Assembly (NCBI GenBank): GCA_003342895.1
Contig: PTFA01000318.1
Location: forward strand, 166,588 to 230,587
Origin: Casuarius casuarius
Taxonomy: Eukaryota; Chordata; Aves; Casuariiformes; Casuariidae
Direction of reading: 5' to 3'
DNA length: 64,000 nucleotides
Made by a program: the position numbers and the translations under genes. Below, piece after piece: positions 1 to 12,515 of the stretch; position 1 is the first letter of the stretch, and every line of letters starts with the position of its first letter. Below the pieces are notes generated by a model. It saw only the letters and a list, made by a program, of their open reading frames with translations. It was not told where the DNA came from and searched no databases.

Positions 1-3000
1 AGACATGACCTGACAGAGAAGTTCAAAAAGGTATGCCTCCGCAACTGCAGAAGAGGCTGCTGACAGAGAAAGGCTCTTCCACATTCCTAAAGTGAAAACA
101 GGATCCTTACAGCCACCTTCCAGAAAAGCTGCTCCCCAGTTCAACAACTCAACAACAAACTACTTTTGCTTTCAAAGAAAGGAAGCTCTGACTAAAGAAC
201 AGATTTAGTCATCAACAAATCCCACGGCAAAGCTCCCTAGGGAAGGAAATAGTAGTTCCTTTTGGTTTCCTTCATCAGGGAATAACATAGTGAATATATA
301 GGTGGATTTCCTAGATACCCTTTACTGCCAAAGTATGGCTGTGGATGGACATCCAGTGCATACTGGACTACGGAAGGCAGGCTGCTGGTATTACTTAGAG
401 CTTGGAGCTGACATAATTAACTTGCACTGATGACCCTAAGGCAACAGCCAAAAGTGGAGGTGGACAAGAAAGGGTCATACGTAAGAAATAATCTTTGGCC
501 AGCCTGAGGCTTTTTACCATAAACTGGGATACTGCTGATATGTTGATTAGTCCTAAATATGTATTTTTTTTTCCAGACTGGTGGAGTGGGTTGGATTTAT
601 GCCCCTGGTCACTAATGAACTGAAGTTTTTGCACTTTCATACCACAAGAATCTTCTATCAGGTAAGGGCCTTGATTTATTTGTATACATGAAAAAGACTC
701 AAGCATTTGGCTCTAGCTTTTTCGAGACAAGACTGACATCTTATGCAGGTGGTTACATACAAATATACGGTACAATCACAGCAGAAGTTTACCGGTTGCA
801 TATTAGATTAGATATTAAGCACTCCTGTGGTACTTTACACAACGCTAAGCTCTTCTATTAGATATTAGTGTATTAGCAGTGACAATTTATGTCACAGTTG
901 CAGACAAACGACATGGCTTCATGTACTACATACACAATCCAAACAAGTCCAAGATGAGGACTGTGCATTTACACATGATGCTAAAAACAGTCCTGAATTG
1001 AGCCCTTTAAACACCACTGTAATAGAAGGTGAAAAATAACAAGGAAAAAAATAATATTTTGCAATGTCATCAGATGCGTCAATGTCTAAGAGTATAGAAA
1101 AAGCATGTTTAGAGGTTCTGGCCCACTGCTGAAAATGCATACGTTGATACCTGGTCTGGTGGAACTAAACACATGTTTGGATATGTGAGTTCTGTTCTTC
1201 CAGCTGAGAGTGACCAGCCCTTCACTTCCAAAGTTTTCAGCTAGTAAGAGCATACAGTAGAGCACATGACTTCCAGAGTCAAACACTCTCCTAGGAACAG
1301 CAAAGAGCCTGCATTAACTCTGAAGTACTCATGGCTTCATGTATCATTAAATCTATCCAAAAACTATTTTTATTTAACAAAGGAGCACATTTAAAAAGAG
1401 GTATAAGAATCCTCGGATTCACAATTTGAATAATACATTTTAAAAAGACAGCGTAATTCAGAAAGGAGGGTTAACTTTAAAGTCTGCCACAACATAGGCT
1501 GCGTTCATAATTTATTCACTCATAAATTTAAACAAATGCTGGATGGTTTGGGTTGTCTGTATTTTTGGGCATCTTCCTTGAGAACCCTGAGGCAGAAGAG
1601 TTCCACGGCCCAAACTCTTTAGACAGGTATCTTCAGTAGCAGACCACTATTATGAATTTTCAGTGTTTGAGAAGTTGCTTTAACAGAGACATAGCCCCCT
1701 GGAACTCATTAACTAAGTCATCACAATAAGGTTTCAAAATTATTTCAGTCACAGTTTGGATCCATTACTCCTAGGTATCTGAGCCAGCTTCTGTCAGGTG
1801 TTCAAAAAGTTTCATACTTGGGGAAATGACTGGAGGGGACTGGCGGGCTCATTATGTTCAGTTCCCTGCGGTCTCAGGCAACCACAAGATGGACATCTAA
1901 CTAACTCAAAGCGGTCCAAGAAACATCCATATGTGCCATCAGGCACCAGGGCACAGAAAGCATTTCCCACAGAAAGCTTCAGATAAGACTAATAGCTGTA
2001 ACTATAATGTGCCTCACAAGAAAACTATTCCCCTGATCTCAAACCTGATCATCAGTTTGATACAGACATATTAGCAGGACACATCCATAAACCACCCAAG
2101 AAATATTCACACTGCTAGAAGCGGAATACGCTCACCACAAAATCAACTTCTGGCCATATCCTCAAAGTTTCAGACTTGGCTTAAAAAAAAGATCACCCAA
2201 AGGTCAAATCATCTGGAGGGCATGAGGGGGAAAAGGGAATGGACACTAGTGGAACTGTCCCCACGGGCAATCAGCATAAATAGGGATAACTGAAGCAAAA
2301 GACATAGCACAAAGGAGAAGAAATCCAGTCTCCCTTTACATTTCCCTACATACATCCACACATTTAACACTGCAGNATTTATATCAAAACCTTTTATTTT
2401 CCTATCTCCAGAAATTTCCCTAAATCTTCTAATATTTAAAATTGACCAGATCACCCGCTCTCTCATTCTTCCACAACAGTGTGCCACAAATGACCCTCTT
2501 AAAAAACATTTCTCATTAGAAAAGAAAGGCTCTGCTAATGTCCAGTTCACCACCTGTTGTTGTTCTATAATAGCAAAGGTAAATTTATTTCTAAGATGTG
2601 ATATTCTTTGCTGATCATAGACATGTTCACATCCAGACTTTTAGCTGTCATCTCCCTAGCAAAGGAAAAGGGTTCGGACCCATTCAAAGGAGTATTTGTC
2701 AGCATTCAGCTTTGGTAGTTAATTTGTTTTATGGAATGCTACTGTCAAGGATATTTACAGTTACTAAGCATATAGACAGTTTACAATTTCCCTCCAGAAT
2801 CTGGTCAGATCACGGAACATAACAGGACTTTATGGATGGATCACAATCTCCTTGAAGCAGTGGCAACCTATTTTCTGTGTCATTGCTTGATGCTGCCTAT
2901 GTAAGTCAAAATGAATTTTATTCTGTTCTAGTTCAGCTGTGAAACATTGAATGTTGTTTCATACTTACACACTTCGTAACCTAATCTGAAAAACATAGTG

Positions 3001-4524
3001 CAGACATACTAGACTACCTGACACATCCATGAAAAGACTGGGGGTGGGGTAGCCACATTGGGACTGACTGCCACTGTTGCTTCAGACTTCCCATTGGTTT
3101 CAAAGCACCTACAGGTAGCGGAGGCTCTAAATTTCTGACGGATACAAGTTTGAGTGCAAGAACAGCGACAGAAGGCAGCAACAGGAGAAAATTTTTCCTA
3201 TCAGATAACACAAACTGTAAACTGTATTGAGAAGTAGATGACTTCAGGTGACATGGAAAAGGGGAAGAGCAAAAATTAGGAAAATAAGTTTATTATCGTT
3301 AAAATTAAAAAAAAAAAACCTTCCTGGAATAGAGGTTCTTCCTGATTTTTCCTTATGTGTCATTTTCTCTCATTAATGTGGCTCTTCCATCTTNTGTTTT
3401 GCTGGATCCCTAACAACTACTTCGGTTATTCGTTTCACTTGGATGAAGCAAGTGATGTGTTTATATAGAGTTGCTTAGTTTTAAATGCTGTGAAAGGAAT
3501 TTTGTTCTAAACATGTGGAACCTGTTATTGTAACAGAAAATGTGTAACAGGAGCATGGCCTGGCCTGTGCTCATCTGTACTGCTAACCGCAGTCATTATC
3601 TTTACTGAGAAGCTCACTGTCTACTGTCAACCACAATTACACTCTAATCATCTCTTTATCTTCCCTAAGCCTCTAAAAGTCTGCNAAGCCTACTATACTG
3701 TCCAGACAGGACAGCAAGACATCAAGAGAGAACACAGCTCCATTTGATATGGAAATATTTGGAACAGGGAGAAGCAGAAAAGTAGCAAACAGCTGGACAA
3801 AGGAGTCTCCCTAGCTCTTGTTCAGGAAAGGCATGGAGCTTGGTAGTTACCCAGAAGCACTTCGATAGGACACCATCATGAAACCTAATGGTTCACCTAA
3901 AAATAAAAATCTTATAATGTGTCCTGTGGACCAGCTCCACAAATGACAAAAATATCACTGCAGTGAGGGCCTGTCGGTCTAACCCATGCAAGAGGAAACC
4001 TCTCTCATTGTCTCAGGAGTCTGCCCTTTTCCAGAACAGCTTTTGTAGTCTCTTGCCTATGGAGAAGCAGAAGGAATAGTTCCCTCACTGAAATACTTCA
4101 GCTGAACAGCCCCATGGCTATGCATTGCTAACACCAGCTGAGCCAAAACCGCTATCCAGCTGGAGAGGAGAGCTGTGAAAAGCTGAAGATGATGCGACTA
4201 AGCTTTTCCATTAATGTAATTACCAACAGTGAAAACACATCGTAAAAACCCAAGGAAAAAATGTTCAGTTGTGAAAAGGTGGGGCACAGTAACCTGCTAC
4301 TTTAAAAATGCTGAAGTACAAGAACATTTCACATGGTAACAGACTGAAAAACCCAGAAAGGTACTTTTTTTTTCTGTAAAAGGAAACAGATAGGCATTAA
4401 CACATCTCTCACCAACTTGCACTGCTGTAAGAGTAATTACCAATGCAGCTTGCACTGTTTGAACTTCCAAAAGTCTGAGCAAAACACTAAAAACCCCAAA
4501 CTTTAAAGAATGACCAATTAATGC
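1..4524. other. Unannotated intronic stretch
   Basis: No gene, RNA or recognisable repeat is seen here. There is a 12-base A run near 3307-3318 and three isolated N calls. ORFs up to 114 residues match nothing I know and have no supporting splice context. Confidence 0.6.
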
Positions 4525-4670
4525 GAGGAGTTCTGTACTCTCTACTGCCTTAATAGCCTTCCTCTGATACCTAGCTAACTCTACAGGTTAAGATATGAAA
4601 ACTGGATGTTACAGCCGGAGGATATTGGTCAGAGTGGACCTTTGGTCTGGTGCAATAAACTCTTCCTGAG
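4525..4670 (+). mobile_element. CR1 LINE 3'-terminal fragment (old)
   Basis: The segment GGATATTGG...GTGGACCTTTGGTCTGG around 4619-4651 matches the conserved 3' end of turtle/crocodile-like CR1 elements, which end with a motif close to GGATACTGG..TGGACCTTTGGTCTGACCCAGTATGG. The bases before it align more loosely. It is non-coding and 5' truncated, as is normal for CR1 copies. Confidence 0.55.
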
Positions 4671-7446
4671 GTATAAAAGGACAAATTTGAAGTGAATGAG
4701 GGAAAGAGATGAAACTCTCTGTCCAAATGCCAAAGCCAGAAACCTTGCACATGAAGAAATGAAAAAAGATTTCTGAACTTATCAGAACTGAAATAATTTC
4801 TTCTTAGCTCTGAAATGTTCTTGATAGTCCATAGAAGATGTACGATGGAAGGAATAGCAAGGCCTGTTACCCCTCTTACCTGATGGAACATTTTTATAGG
4901 TACAGAGGGAAATTTATTCTTCAGGGTCTTCAGTCTCAGTTCTGATGTGGCTACAACAGGTACAGGGCTGGGATTTTTTGTTCAGAATACATACAGATAT
5001 CAGCCCAGTTGTTGTTTAGACTATGTCCAGATACTGATCCAGTTATACTGACATGACACTTGTCTTTCTTCCAGGAAGGCTGCTCTGTCTGTCAAGGAAA
5101 AACTTGGGTAATATGTATAATGCTTGGATCCAAAAAAAAGTGCACCTCTGTATTATTAAAGTCCAGATTTTATTTTAGAAGAGATATTTAATGTTGGCAT
5201 TTTAACAAATCAATATGTAAAGAAGTTATACCATATTAAGAAAGAATGCATTCAGAAGTAAAATATGCTATATCCATAAGGACAGCCTATGACAGCTTTC
5301 CAGCAGCTGTAGGAGCAATTATATCCCACTCAAATTAGGAAAAAATATTGCACTTTAGATTTCTTTACATAATCTAAAGACTTCTTTTTTTGTGATAGTG
5401 TGAGGTTTAGTGAAAAGGGTTCAGGTCCATTTCTTTGGGAAGTGTCTCTTCAAAATCTTTATGGTTAAGGAAAATAAGACAGAGAAAAACATTCAGCTGA
5501 GTTGGGGGAGTTCAAAGGAGAAAACATTTAACCTAAATGCTGAAAAAAATCTTCTCATAAATTATGCTAATATGGACAACAATAGCATAAGCAAGCACCA
5601 TGGCTTGCCTAATGCATTCTTGAGTTCAAGCTTTTAAAATGGGATTTGACCACTAATCAGCATTACATCAGTACACACTGTTAAACATTTCAAAAAATGT
5701 TTTCAGCTGCTTCTCTCAAGTCATGGTGAACAAAAAGCAGTCATTCTAAGAGCAATATCCAGAGAGTACTCGACTGAGGAGCTCTCCTCTATGAAAAAGT
5801 TGAAATGCTGGGACATCACTGCTATAGATAAAAACTACTGATTATACTACAAAGTCATTAATTCATTAAAAAGACAGATAAGACAAGGAAAAGCCATAAC
5901 ATCCACTTGAGGTAAGCTATGAAACGATGACATGGAAAGTGCATTAAAGGGTTTTACTAAACATCTGTCAGGTCCTATCTCTGTTGCTTCTTCCTTGCAT
6001 TTCAATTAATCCTATAAATAATTTTGAGACAGTGCTTGATATATAGTAATTTTGCTGGGAAACTCCAGGTCACAGATGCACACTTCCTGCCTCAGGACTG
6101 AACTCCATCTCCCGAAGAGAGACGTGCCCCTGCTTTACCAATCAGAACCCCACCCCAGAGAGTATCTTTTCCAGAGGAGATTTCAGGGAACGGCACTCAC
6201 TTCATGACTCCAGCCATGCTTTCCTCACATGGCCATTAGTGCAGCCTAAAGCCAAGAAGGTGAACATAATGGGCAGACTCAGCTGTTAGATGGCTTATGC
6301 AGAGATAAACATTTAAAGGAGACAGAAGAAAGGAATTCACAGTATTCAGTCACATAAAAGGAATAACTGAGTGTAAAACTGGAAAAAAATGTGGGAAAAT
6401 ATTTATGCAGCCCATATTACCAAAACAAAGAGAACTTCAAACACCCTTCCAATGATGCCATGAGTCACAGATTACTCCGGTGTTCAACAATGGGTCATTT
6501 CCTTCCAGTGTCTTACTATTGAGTTACTCATTAATGTAGCTGAAAGCATAATTGTCCTTAATTGTTCAGTTGTCACTAAGTGGATTCCAACCTTCTGACA
6601 TTACAAAGCTCAACAGCTGTTTTTTCGGAGATTTGGTCTTTCCATGAGCCCATGCACCTGCAGAGATACTGACCCAGGTCCAAGACAAGGTTCCTCCATT
6701 GCTAGCAACCAACTGCCAGCCAGCATCAGGAGCCAGGATTTAGATAAAAGTCTGCATGCATGACAGGCTGTTGAAGGATGCAAAGCTGTTTGCTCTGAGC
6801 ATCTACACCAACAGATGGCAACTGAGGACATTTTTGGCAAAGTTTCCAGATGAAAAACAGTTCCTCAGATGTTTAATCAGGAGTGCGGCAATTTCTATTT
6901 GAAAGTCCCCAGCAAACTCTGGTTAGGGCAAACATTTAAGATGGTGGATCTAATCCAAAGCTGACTGACTTCAACGCAAAGACTGTTGCTGAGTATGAAT
7001 CAAGCTGACATGCAGGGGTTATCTAAGATATTCAACATCCAAACCTAGAGGCTCCCATTCTTTAGTAAATACTGCACCTTGTTACTGCACTATAAGGAGG
7101 AAACCATATATACATAAAGTTATCCTTCTTAAAGAGCAACAACTATCACCTATGTATATATAGACACTCTACATATAGATAGATATGTTAGAGTATAATG
7201 TTTTATATTCAGGTGTGTAAAACTGAGGTTTTGAGGATGGTTTCATTTGTCTTTCAACCCTATCTCAAACTGAAATACTCTATTTTTGATCTAACTTGTA
7301 TACAAGGACTGGCTGGAATAATTTACATAGAATCATCTTTCAGTTGCAACTCCAAGCTTTAGTTTGGAAAAAAAATACATGAGGTGGGGGGACTATAAAT
7401 ATGCCCCAGATAACCTGACGTAGTTCAGATTTTGCTACATTAAATG

Positions 7447-7485
<39 letters not shown>

Positions 7486-9944
7486 TGTGCATTTTGTCAA
7501 ATCAAAGCATGTCAGTTAAAGCCTCTCCTCATCCCCCAGTCATACATTTTTTGTAACGGAGAATCTTGGAGCGGAAAGGGCTAAAAGAGAGAGGGAGCTG
7601 TCCTCAGTTAATAGCCAGCTCCCAAATCTCACATTTCCTTATGAAGCGGAACCTCTCCTACCCACAGCTCTAGTTATAGTTACATAGAAAATAATCAACT
7701 TGCGATATACTCATAAAAATCATAGAGTCTGACATCATACACACACTGATGTAACAATATTTTCAATGAAGAAACAGCAAATATGCAGCTTACACATTTC
7801 AATTTTGGCCATCATACCAGAAAACTGGTTTACAAACAGAAGAGTTGAATAAATGAATCCCACATTAGCTATCCTGTTTCCTTTCAGGGAGGAGAAACGT
7901 CTTATGCAAGACCCAAAACACCATGGCCTCAAGCACTGCAAGGTGAGTTACTTCATTATGGATTCACTATCCTTTGACACTTTTCTTTTTTCATACAGAC
8001 TCTTATACAAAGAAGCACTTTTTTTTTCTTTCCAACTCACTGAATTCCTACTAGTGAGCCAGCCCTGAGTGTACCTTGCACAGATGTGCTATGAATATAA
8101 CTCACAGTATTTCCACACCGGATATTTTGATCATTCCCTCCTCCTTCCCCCAATCTCAATCCTGTCCAGAACAGTGCACAGTCATAAATTCTCCTATTCT
8201 GACCTCCATCTCTTTCTGGCCTGAAAGATGGTGCCATCTATATTTACTTGAAAAAGCAGTTTCTTAGCAGAGTGTTTTTTCAGATAGGTTCATTTCTAAT
8301 CTGTGTGTGATGTCTGACAAAGGCAGGGAAGTCTGTTGAAAACACGTTATGTATGAGAATACTACACACTGTTAACTTCTTTATGCCCAGAATTGATTCT
8401 CTGCTTCTTGGCACTTGCAATTTGATTTTAAGATTGCTCAGATAACACCGTAAATTACTTGCTATTATGTTCAAACTGATATTGATAGAATCTCACCACA
8501 AGGTATAAATATCCGAAACACCATTTATTTGTGGAACAACATTTCAGAAAGCATTTCTTACCCTGTATGCCTCTTAAATAGCACAGGCTCTCTATGAAGC
8601 TGTTCCTTGAAGCTGAGGAATTTCCCTATTAGAGGAGAGTTGCCAACTTTCCCTATTTGGCAAGGAGGGTCCCATTCTTGCGCCTTTCTCGATTTCCTGT
8701 ACAGTATGCTTTAATGAGCCCTCCAGTCTGGTGGAAAGCTAACAGAGACGGTGAAAAATAATAATAATAAAAAAGAAAAACCTGAAATGAGAAAAGATTT
8801 AGGAGGAATTTTCCATGGAATACACGAGTCTAACTATAAATACTATAAAAAGGGACAGCCCTCCACAAAAGGCAGATTAAATGCTAGTGGGAAAACACCC
8901 CTAATGGGCACACTATTGTGGGGGGTGGGCCAGCATGGAGAAGGTAGAGAAAGCTGCCCAGCTTTAAAGACTGCTTTTAAGAGTACATAAGTGATCTCTA
9001 GACCTGAGTATACAATAGCTTTCACTTTATCAGACAGCTTGGAAATAATCCAATACTGAATGTGGATGGTTAAGAGGTCCAAATAATATCAAGTTAAAAA
9101 TCCTGAGGATTATGTCTGATTTTTAGAAACTAGAGCCCAGATTAGACAGCGTTTTAGTCAAAATTGTACAGCTGACTTATTAGTCTGNCTTTTTGCTATA
9201 GTAATATATACAGTTTTAGACTTAGAAAAGGACCTCTCAGTCTAATGTTAATCAAAAACTTTTAACTGCTTTTAACCAAAATTACAAAGAAGAAAATGCT
9301 TAGTTGAGTATTCTTTGCATTTCAGGAGCACAGAAATACCCTACACACAGGAGCTACAAAGATAGTCCAAGACACCAAAAGAACTTAACAGTATGGTTTA
9401 TGGAAAATTGAAGCTAGTATCAAAACAAAACATGAGGTGTGTCGAGGAGAAATTTTTTTGCAAAACCAGCCATAGCTGTTGCTCACCCCTGGATCAGCCA
9501 TACGAAAACTGTTGCATAAGCCACATCAATCTAAAACAAGGACTTTATGAAGACAAAAATACAAATTAAAAAATTGAAGTTGTTAATTTCCTTGCCCTGC
9601 AACAACTCTGTACAATGTAAGGTACCCTAAGAGCACCAAGCCTCCTGCACAGCTGCAACATGGCACCCAGAATGAACACAGAGGGAGAGATACAACTCAG
9701 TCCAGAGGAAATATTTGCTTTCTCAGACAGAACTGGACAATGCCTTGTGTTTTGCTTGCTGGGCACTTACTCTTCATACACACAATCTGTTGGTATCAGA
9801 GGGCACTCTCACCAAAAAAGCTGTATGCAGTTATCTGTCAGTGACTATTGGACTGCAAATTAAACAAAACTTCTGAAGAAACTGTTCTCCTATCTAGTGA
9901 CACACTTCACTGCTACACATGCCTCCAAGTTAGCAGTATTTAGT
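4671..9944. other. Unannotated intronic stretch
   Basis: Apart from the (CA)n tract and a short AAT-rich run at about 8757-8770, I see no repeat or gene. ORFs are all under 80 residues, lie on both strands and lack recognisable motifs. Confidence 0.6.
7448..7482. repeat. (CA)n microsatellite
   Basis: An uninterrupted CA dinucleotide tract of 35 bases (about 17.5 units). It is the longest pure microsatellite in the window and likely polymorphic. Confidence 0.97.
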
Positions 9945-10260
9945 TGTAAAACCTGAGGAAAAAGTAAGCTGCCATAGTAGCGCAAGCACATAATACATAC
10001 TAACTGCAGAACTTGCACAGCAATCTCATAATATAGATGAATTAGGAGATACTAGCTGCTGAAATTAACTCCCAATAAATACAAGCTAACCCACAGGAGA
10101 AAACACAACGAACCATACACATATTCACAGTGACAACCTATACATTAGCTATGGACACTCAGAAAAGGGATCCTAAATTCAGCATAGACAGTTCTCTCAA
10201 AAAAGATTTGCTCAACTGACAAGCCAAAAAGGCACGCTGAACCATGCAACCATCCTAGAG
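9945..10260 (+). mobile_element. Old CR1 LINE ORF2 fragment (copy A)
   Basis: The stretch CTCAGAAAAGGGATCCT at 10158-10174, followed by ACAGTTCTCTCAAAA, matches the ORF2 region just downstream of the reverse transcriptase catalytic block in turtle/crocodile-like CR1. The same segment recurs at 17680-17880 in this window with the same order of blocks, which supports a repeat independently. The frame is destroyed by stops and indels. Confidence 0.7.
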
Positions 10261-10369
10261 CTCCGATGCAACTCCCCAGTGTATGGATGCTGGACTGCCA
10301 GCACCAACCATTTTGCTCTGCAACTCCACTCCCACTGGGCAGCACTACTTGCTAACACAGACATGGCCT

Positions 10370-10612
10370 CTTTCAGTTCACTGCTGAATTTGAAGACCTG
10401 CTTTATTAAGGTATGAGAGCTGAATATTTCATCCCTCCCTTCTTTACTGGTCCCCTCTCACCCTCTAAGGCTCACATGGGCTAAACCACATTGTCTTTTC
10501 AGACTGTAAGCAGTATGGACATGGTCTCTTACTGCATTTGCAGTACAACTACCACACTCAGCCTCCAAATCCTGGCTCAGGCCCGTAGCTGCTACAACAC
10601 TGCAGATGGCAA
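10370..10612 (+). mobile_element. Ancient CR1/L3-type LINE 3' end
   Basis: The segment from AGACTGTAAGC (about 10500) through CAGTACAACTACCACACTCAG to CCTGGCTCAGGCCC matches the widespread amniote tail of the form TGTAAGCTCTTCGGGGCAGGGACTG...GTACAGCGCCTAGCACAATGG. A better preserved copy is at 45030-45430. The upstream boundary is approximate. The exact subfamily name is uncertain. Confidence 0.6.
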
Positions 10613-12309
10613 CTGACAACAAGTTAGCGATGTCTCTCTCTCTCCCAGGTGAGGTCCTATGCAGAGGCTCTCTGACCAGCTTACAAGGCTGCCTGAAAGT
10701 GTTCTCAAATGTTTCTATGCGCTGCCAATCCTTACTCTCTCCTCAGTTTAACTTAGCCCACAGACCTTGCTGCAATTACAAGAGCCCTACTACTCCAAAT
10801 GCCCATAGCAGCTAGGAACATCATCTTTCTTCTCCTGCTACAACTCTGCTTCCAGTTTCTGAAAGTGCTGCTGGGTACTGTGCTTGAGTACCCAGTGAAT
10901 CCTCTTTCAGCCGCGAGTTGTGGATCCCCTAATGCCGAGCTGACCATATGCCTTTGTCACGCACAGAAACCACTGCAAAGGTAAGAATCTTACCATTGCC
11001 CTTTATCCCTTGTAAAAAGTATCTACGTTGTCATTTCCAGCAACATGAGCATGCTAGCTGTCATGCTGTCTAGCAGTTTCCTAACTGAGATGAAACAGAG
11101 GAAGCAAAAGCAGAGCTTTGTCTCCCCTAGTACATATGTTAGTGCTCTCAATCAAATATTTTCAGAAGGGTTTAGAGACAAAGAAGGGAGGAAGAAAAAA
11201 AAAGCCTTTTAATTTGAACACAGGCTTATTCTTTTCTGGGAATTCTTCTGGGAAGGCAACCCAATTTTTAAGCTCAATTAAATTCTAAATAATACTGATG
11301 AATGGCAACACTTGTCTATTTCCAGTCTGTTGCATGCCAACATAGATACCAGCCATGGTGTCTCAAACCATATAAAATAAAGGTGGCCTATATTTGGAAC
11401 GATGAGTACTGCTAGATCTAAAAGTGAACTGAGATTCTAAATTATAAGAAACCAATTTTCCTGTTCTGGCCTCAAGTTATTTAAAAAAGTGGTAAGATTT
11501 GATTTTGAAAAATACCTACCTTGAAGATATAAGGCAGGCAATGAACTAGACGGCGCATACAGTAGTTCTACTTATTGTTTTGAAGACTTCACATAATTTC
11601 AGTGCTGCCATCCAGACATGCAGACTCCAGCCTGAATTCAATTGCAAACACAAAGACTAGCTTATCCCTATTCTAGATTCAGATTTGATAGTGCAGTTGC
11701 ACTGGGTAGATCCCCAGAGGAAAATGAGAGCATGAGTAATGCAAGAAGAACAATCAACAGCTAGAATATATGCTCTTTAAGATGATGAAACAACAGAAGC
11801 AATCAATGAAGCAGAACTGTAAAAGTGGCACAAAAGCAAATAATACTTATTAAGAAAATGCATCTAAGTGTTACTCACAGATAATAAGCCAGCGCAGAAT
11901 TTCAGCCATTTTTAAAAATTCCATTGGCATAAATACAAAGGAAAAGCTCCAACTATAAACTATCACCNAATGCTGCTGAATTCTGGTTCCTGCTTTTTTC
12001 CACAAATGAACTGTAAGTTAGCATTCCAAGACCAACAAATGTTTCCAAACCCAAGCTATTTCCAAACGGTATACGTACCATGATATCGTCCAAGATAATG
12101 GCAAAAATATGCATAAAGCCATTTTCCGCATAAAAAGAAAAAGGAGATGCACCAACAAAACATGCTGATCTGCACAAATGAGGTCTTGGTTTAAATAGAT
12201 AAGACAACAAAAATAGTCAATAAAACAACTAAGCAAAAAGATCACTATTTCTGAAGTGAAAAATAAGCAATATTAAAAGCAGCTCTCAGTTATGCCAGTT
12301 GAAATTCAC
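10613..12309. other. Unannotated intronic stretch
   Basis: No gene, RNA or recognised repeat was seen. Two overlapping minus-strand ORFs (75 and 85 residues) near 12 kb do not match ADAMTS3 or any family known to me. Confidence 0.55.
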
Positions 12310-12515
12310 TGTAGCCATTAGTTGAGAAAGGCAGTGCAAACTGGAGGACAGAGTATCAGCTTGGGAAATTTTGGGCTGGGTTTGAGCTCTGCCGCTGACT
12401 GGAGCAATCACTTCCTAACCATGGATATCAGCTTACCCAGTTCTACAGCTTGGGTAATAATTTGCAGTGCCTTTGAAAATCCTGCTCAAGGTCTAAATAT
12501 TGTCATCATTCCAAA
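12310..12515 (+). mobile_element. MIR-like SINE, near full length, sense
   Basis: GGGTTTGAGCTCTGCCGCTGACTGG at 12379-12403, then CACTTCCTAACC, then GTAATAAT at 12453-12460, follow the MIR core order (GGTTCGAATCCC..CTCTGCCAC.., CACTTAACC, ..GATAATAAT). The tail CAGTGCCTTTGAAAATCCTG resembles the 3' part of sauropsid MIR-like SINEs. Similarity is diffuse, as expected for an element this old. Confidence 0.72.
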
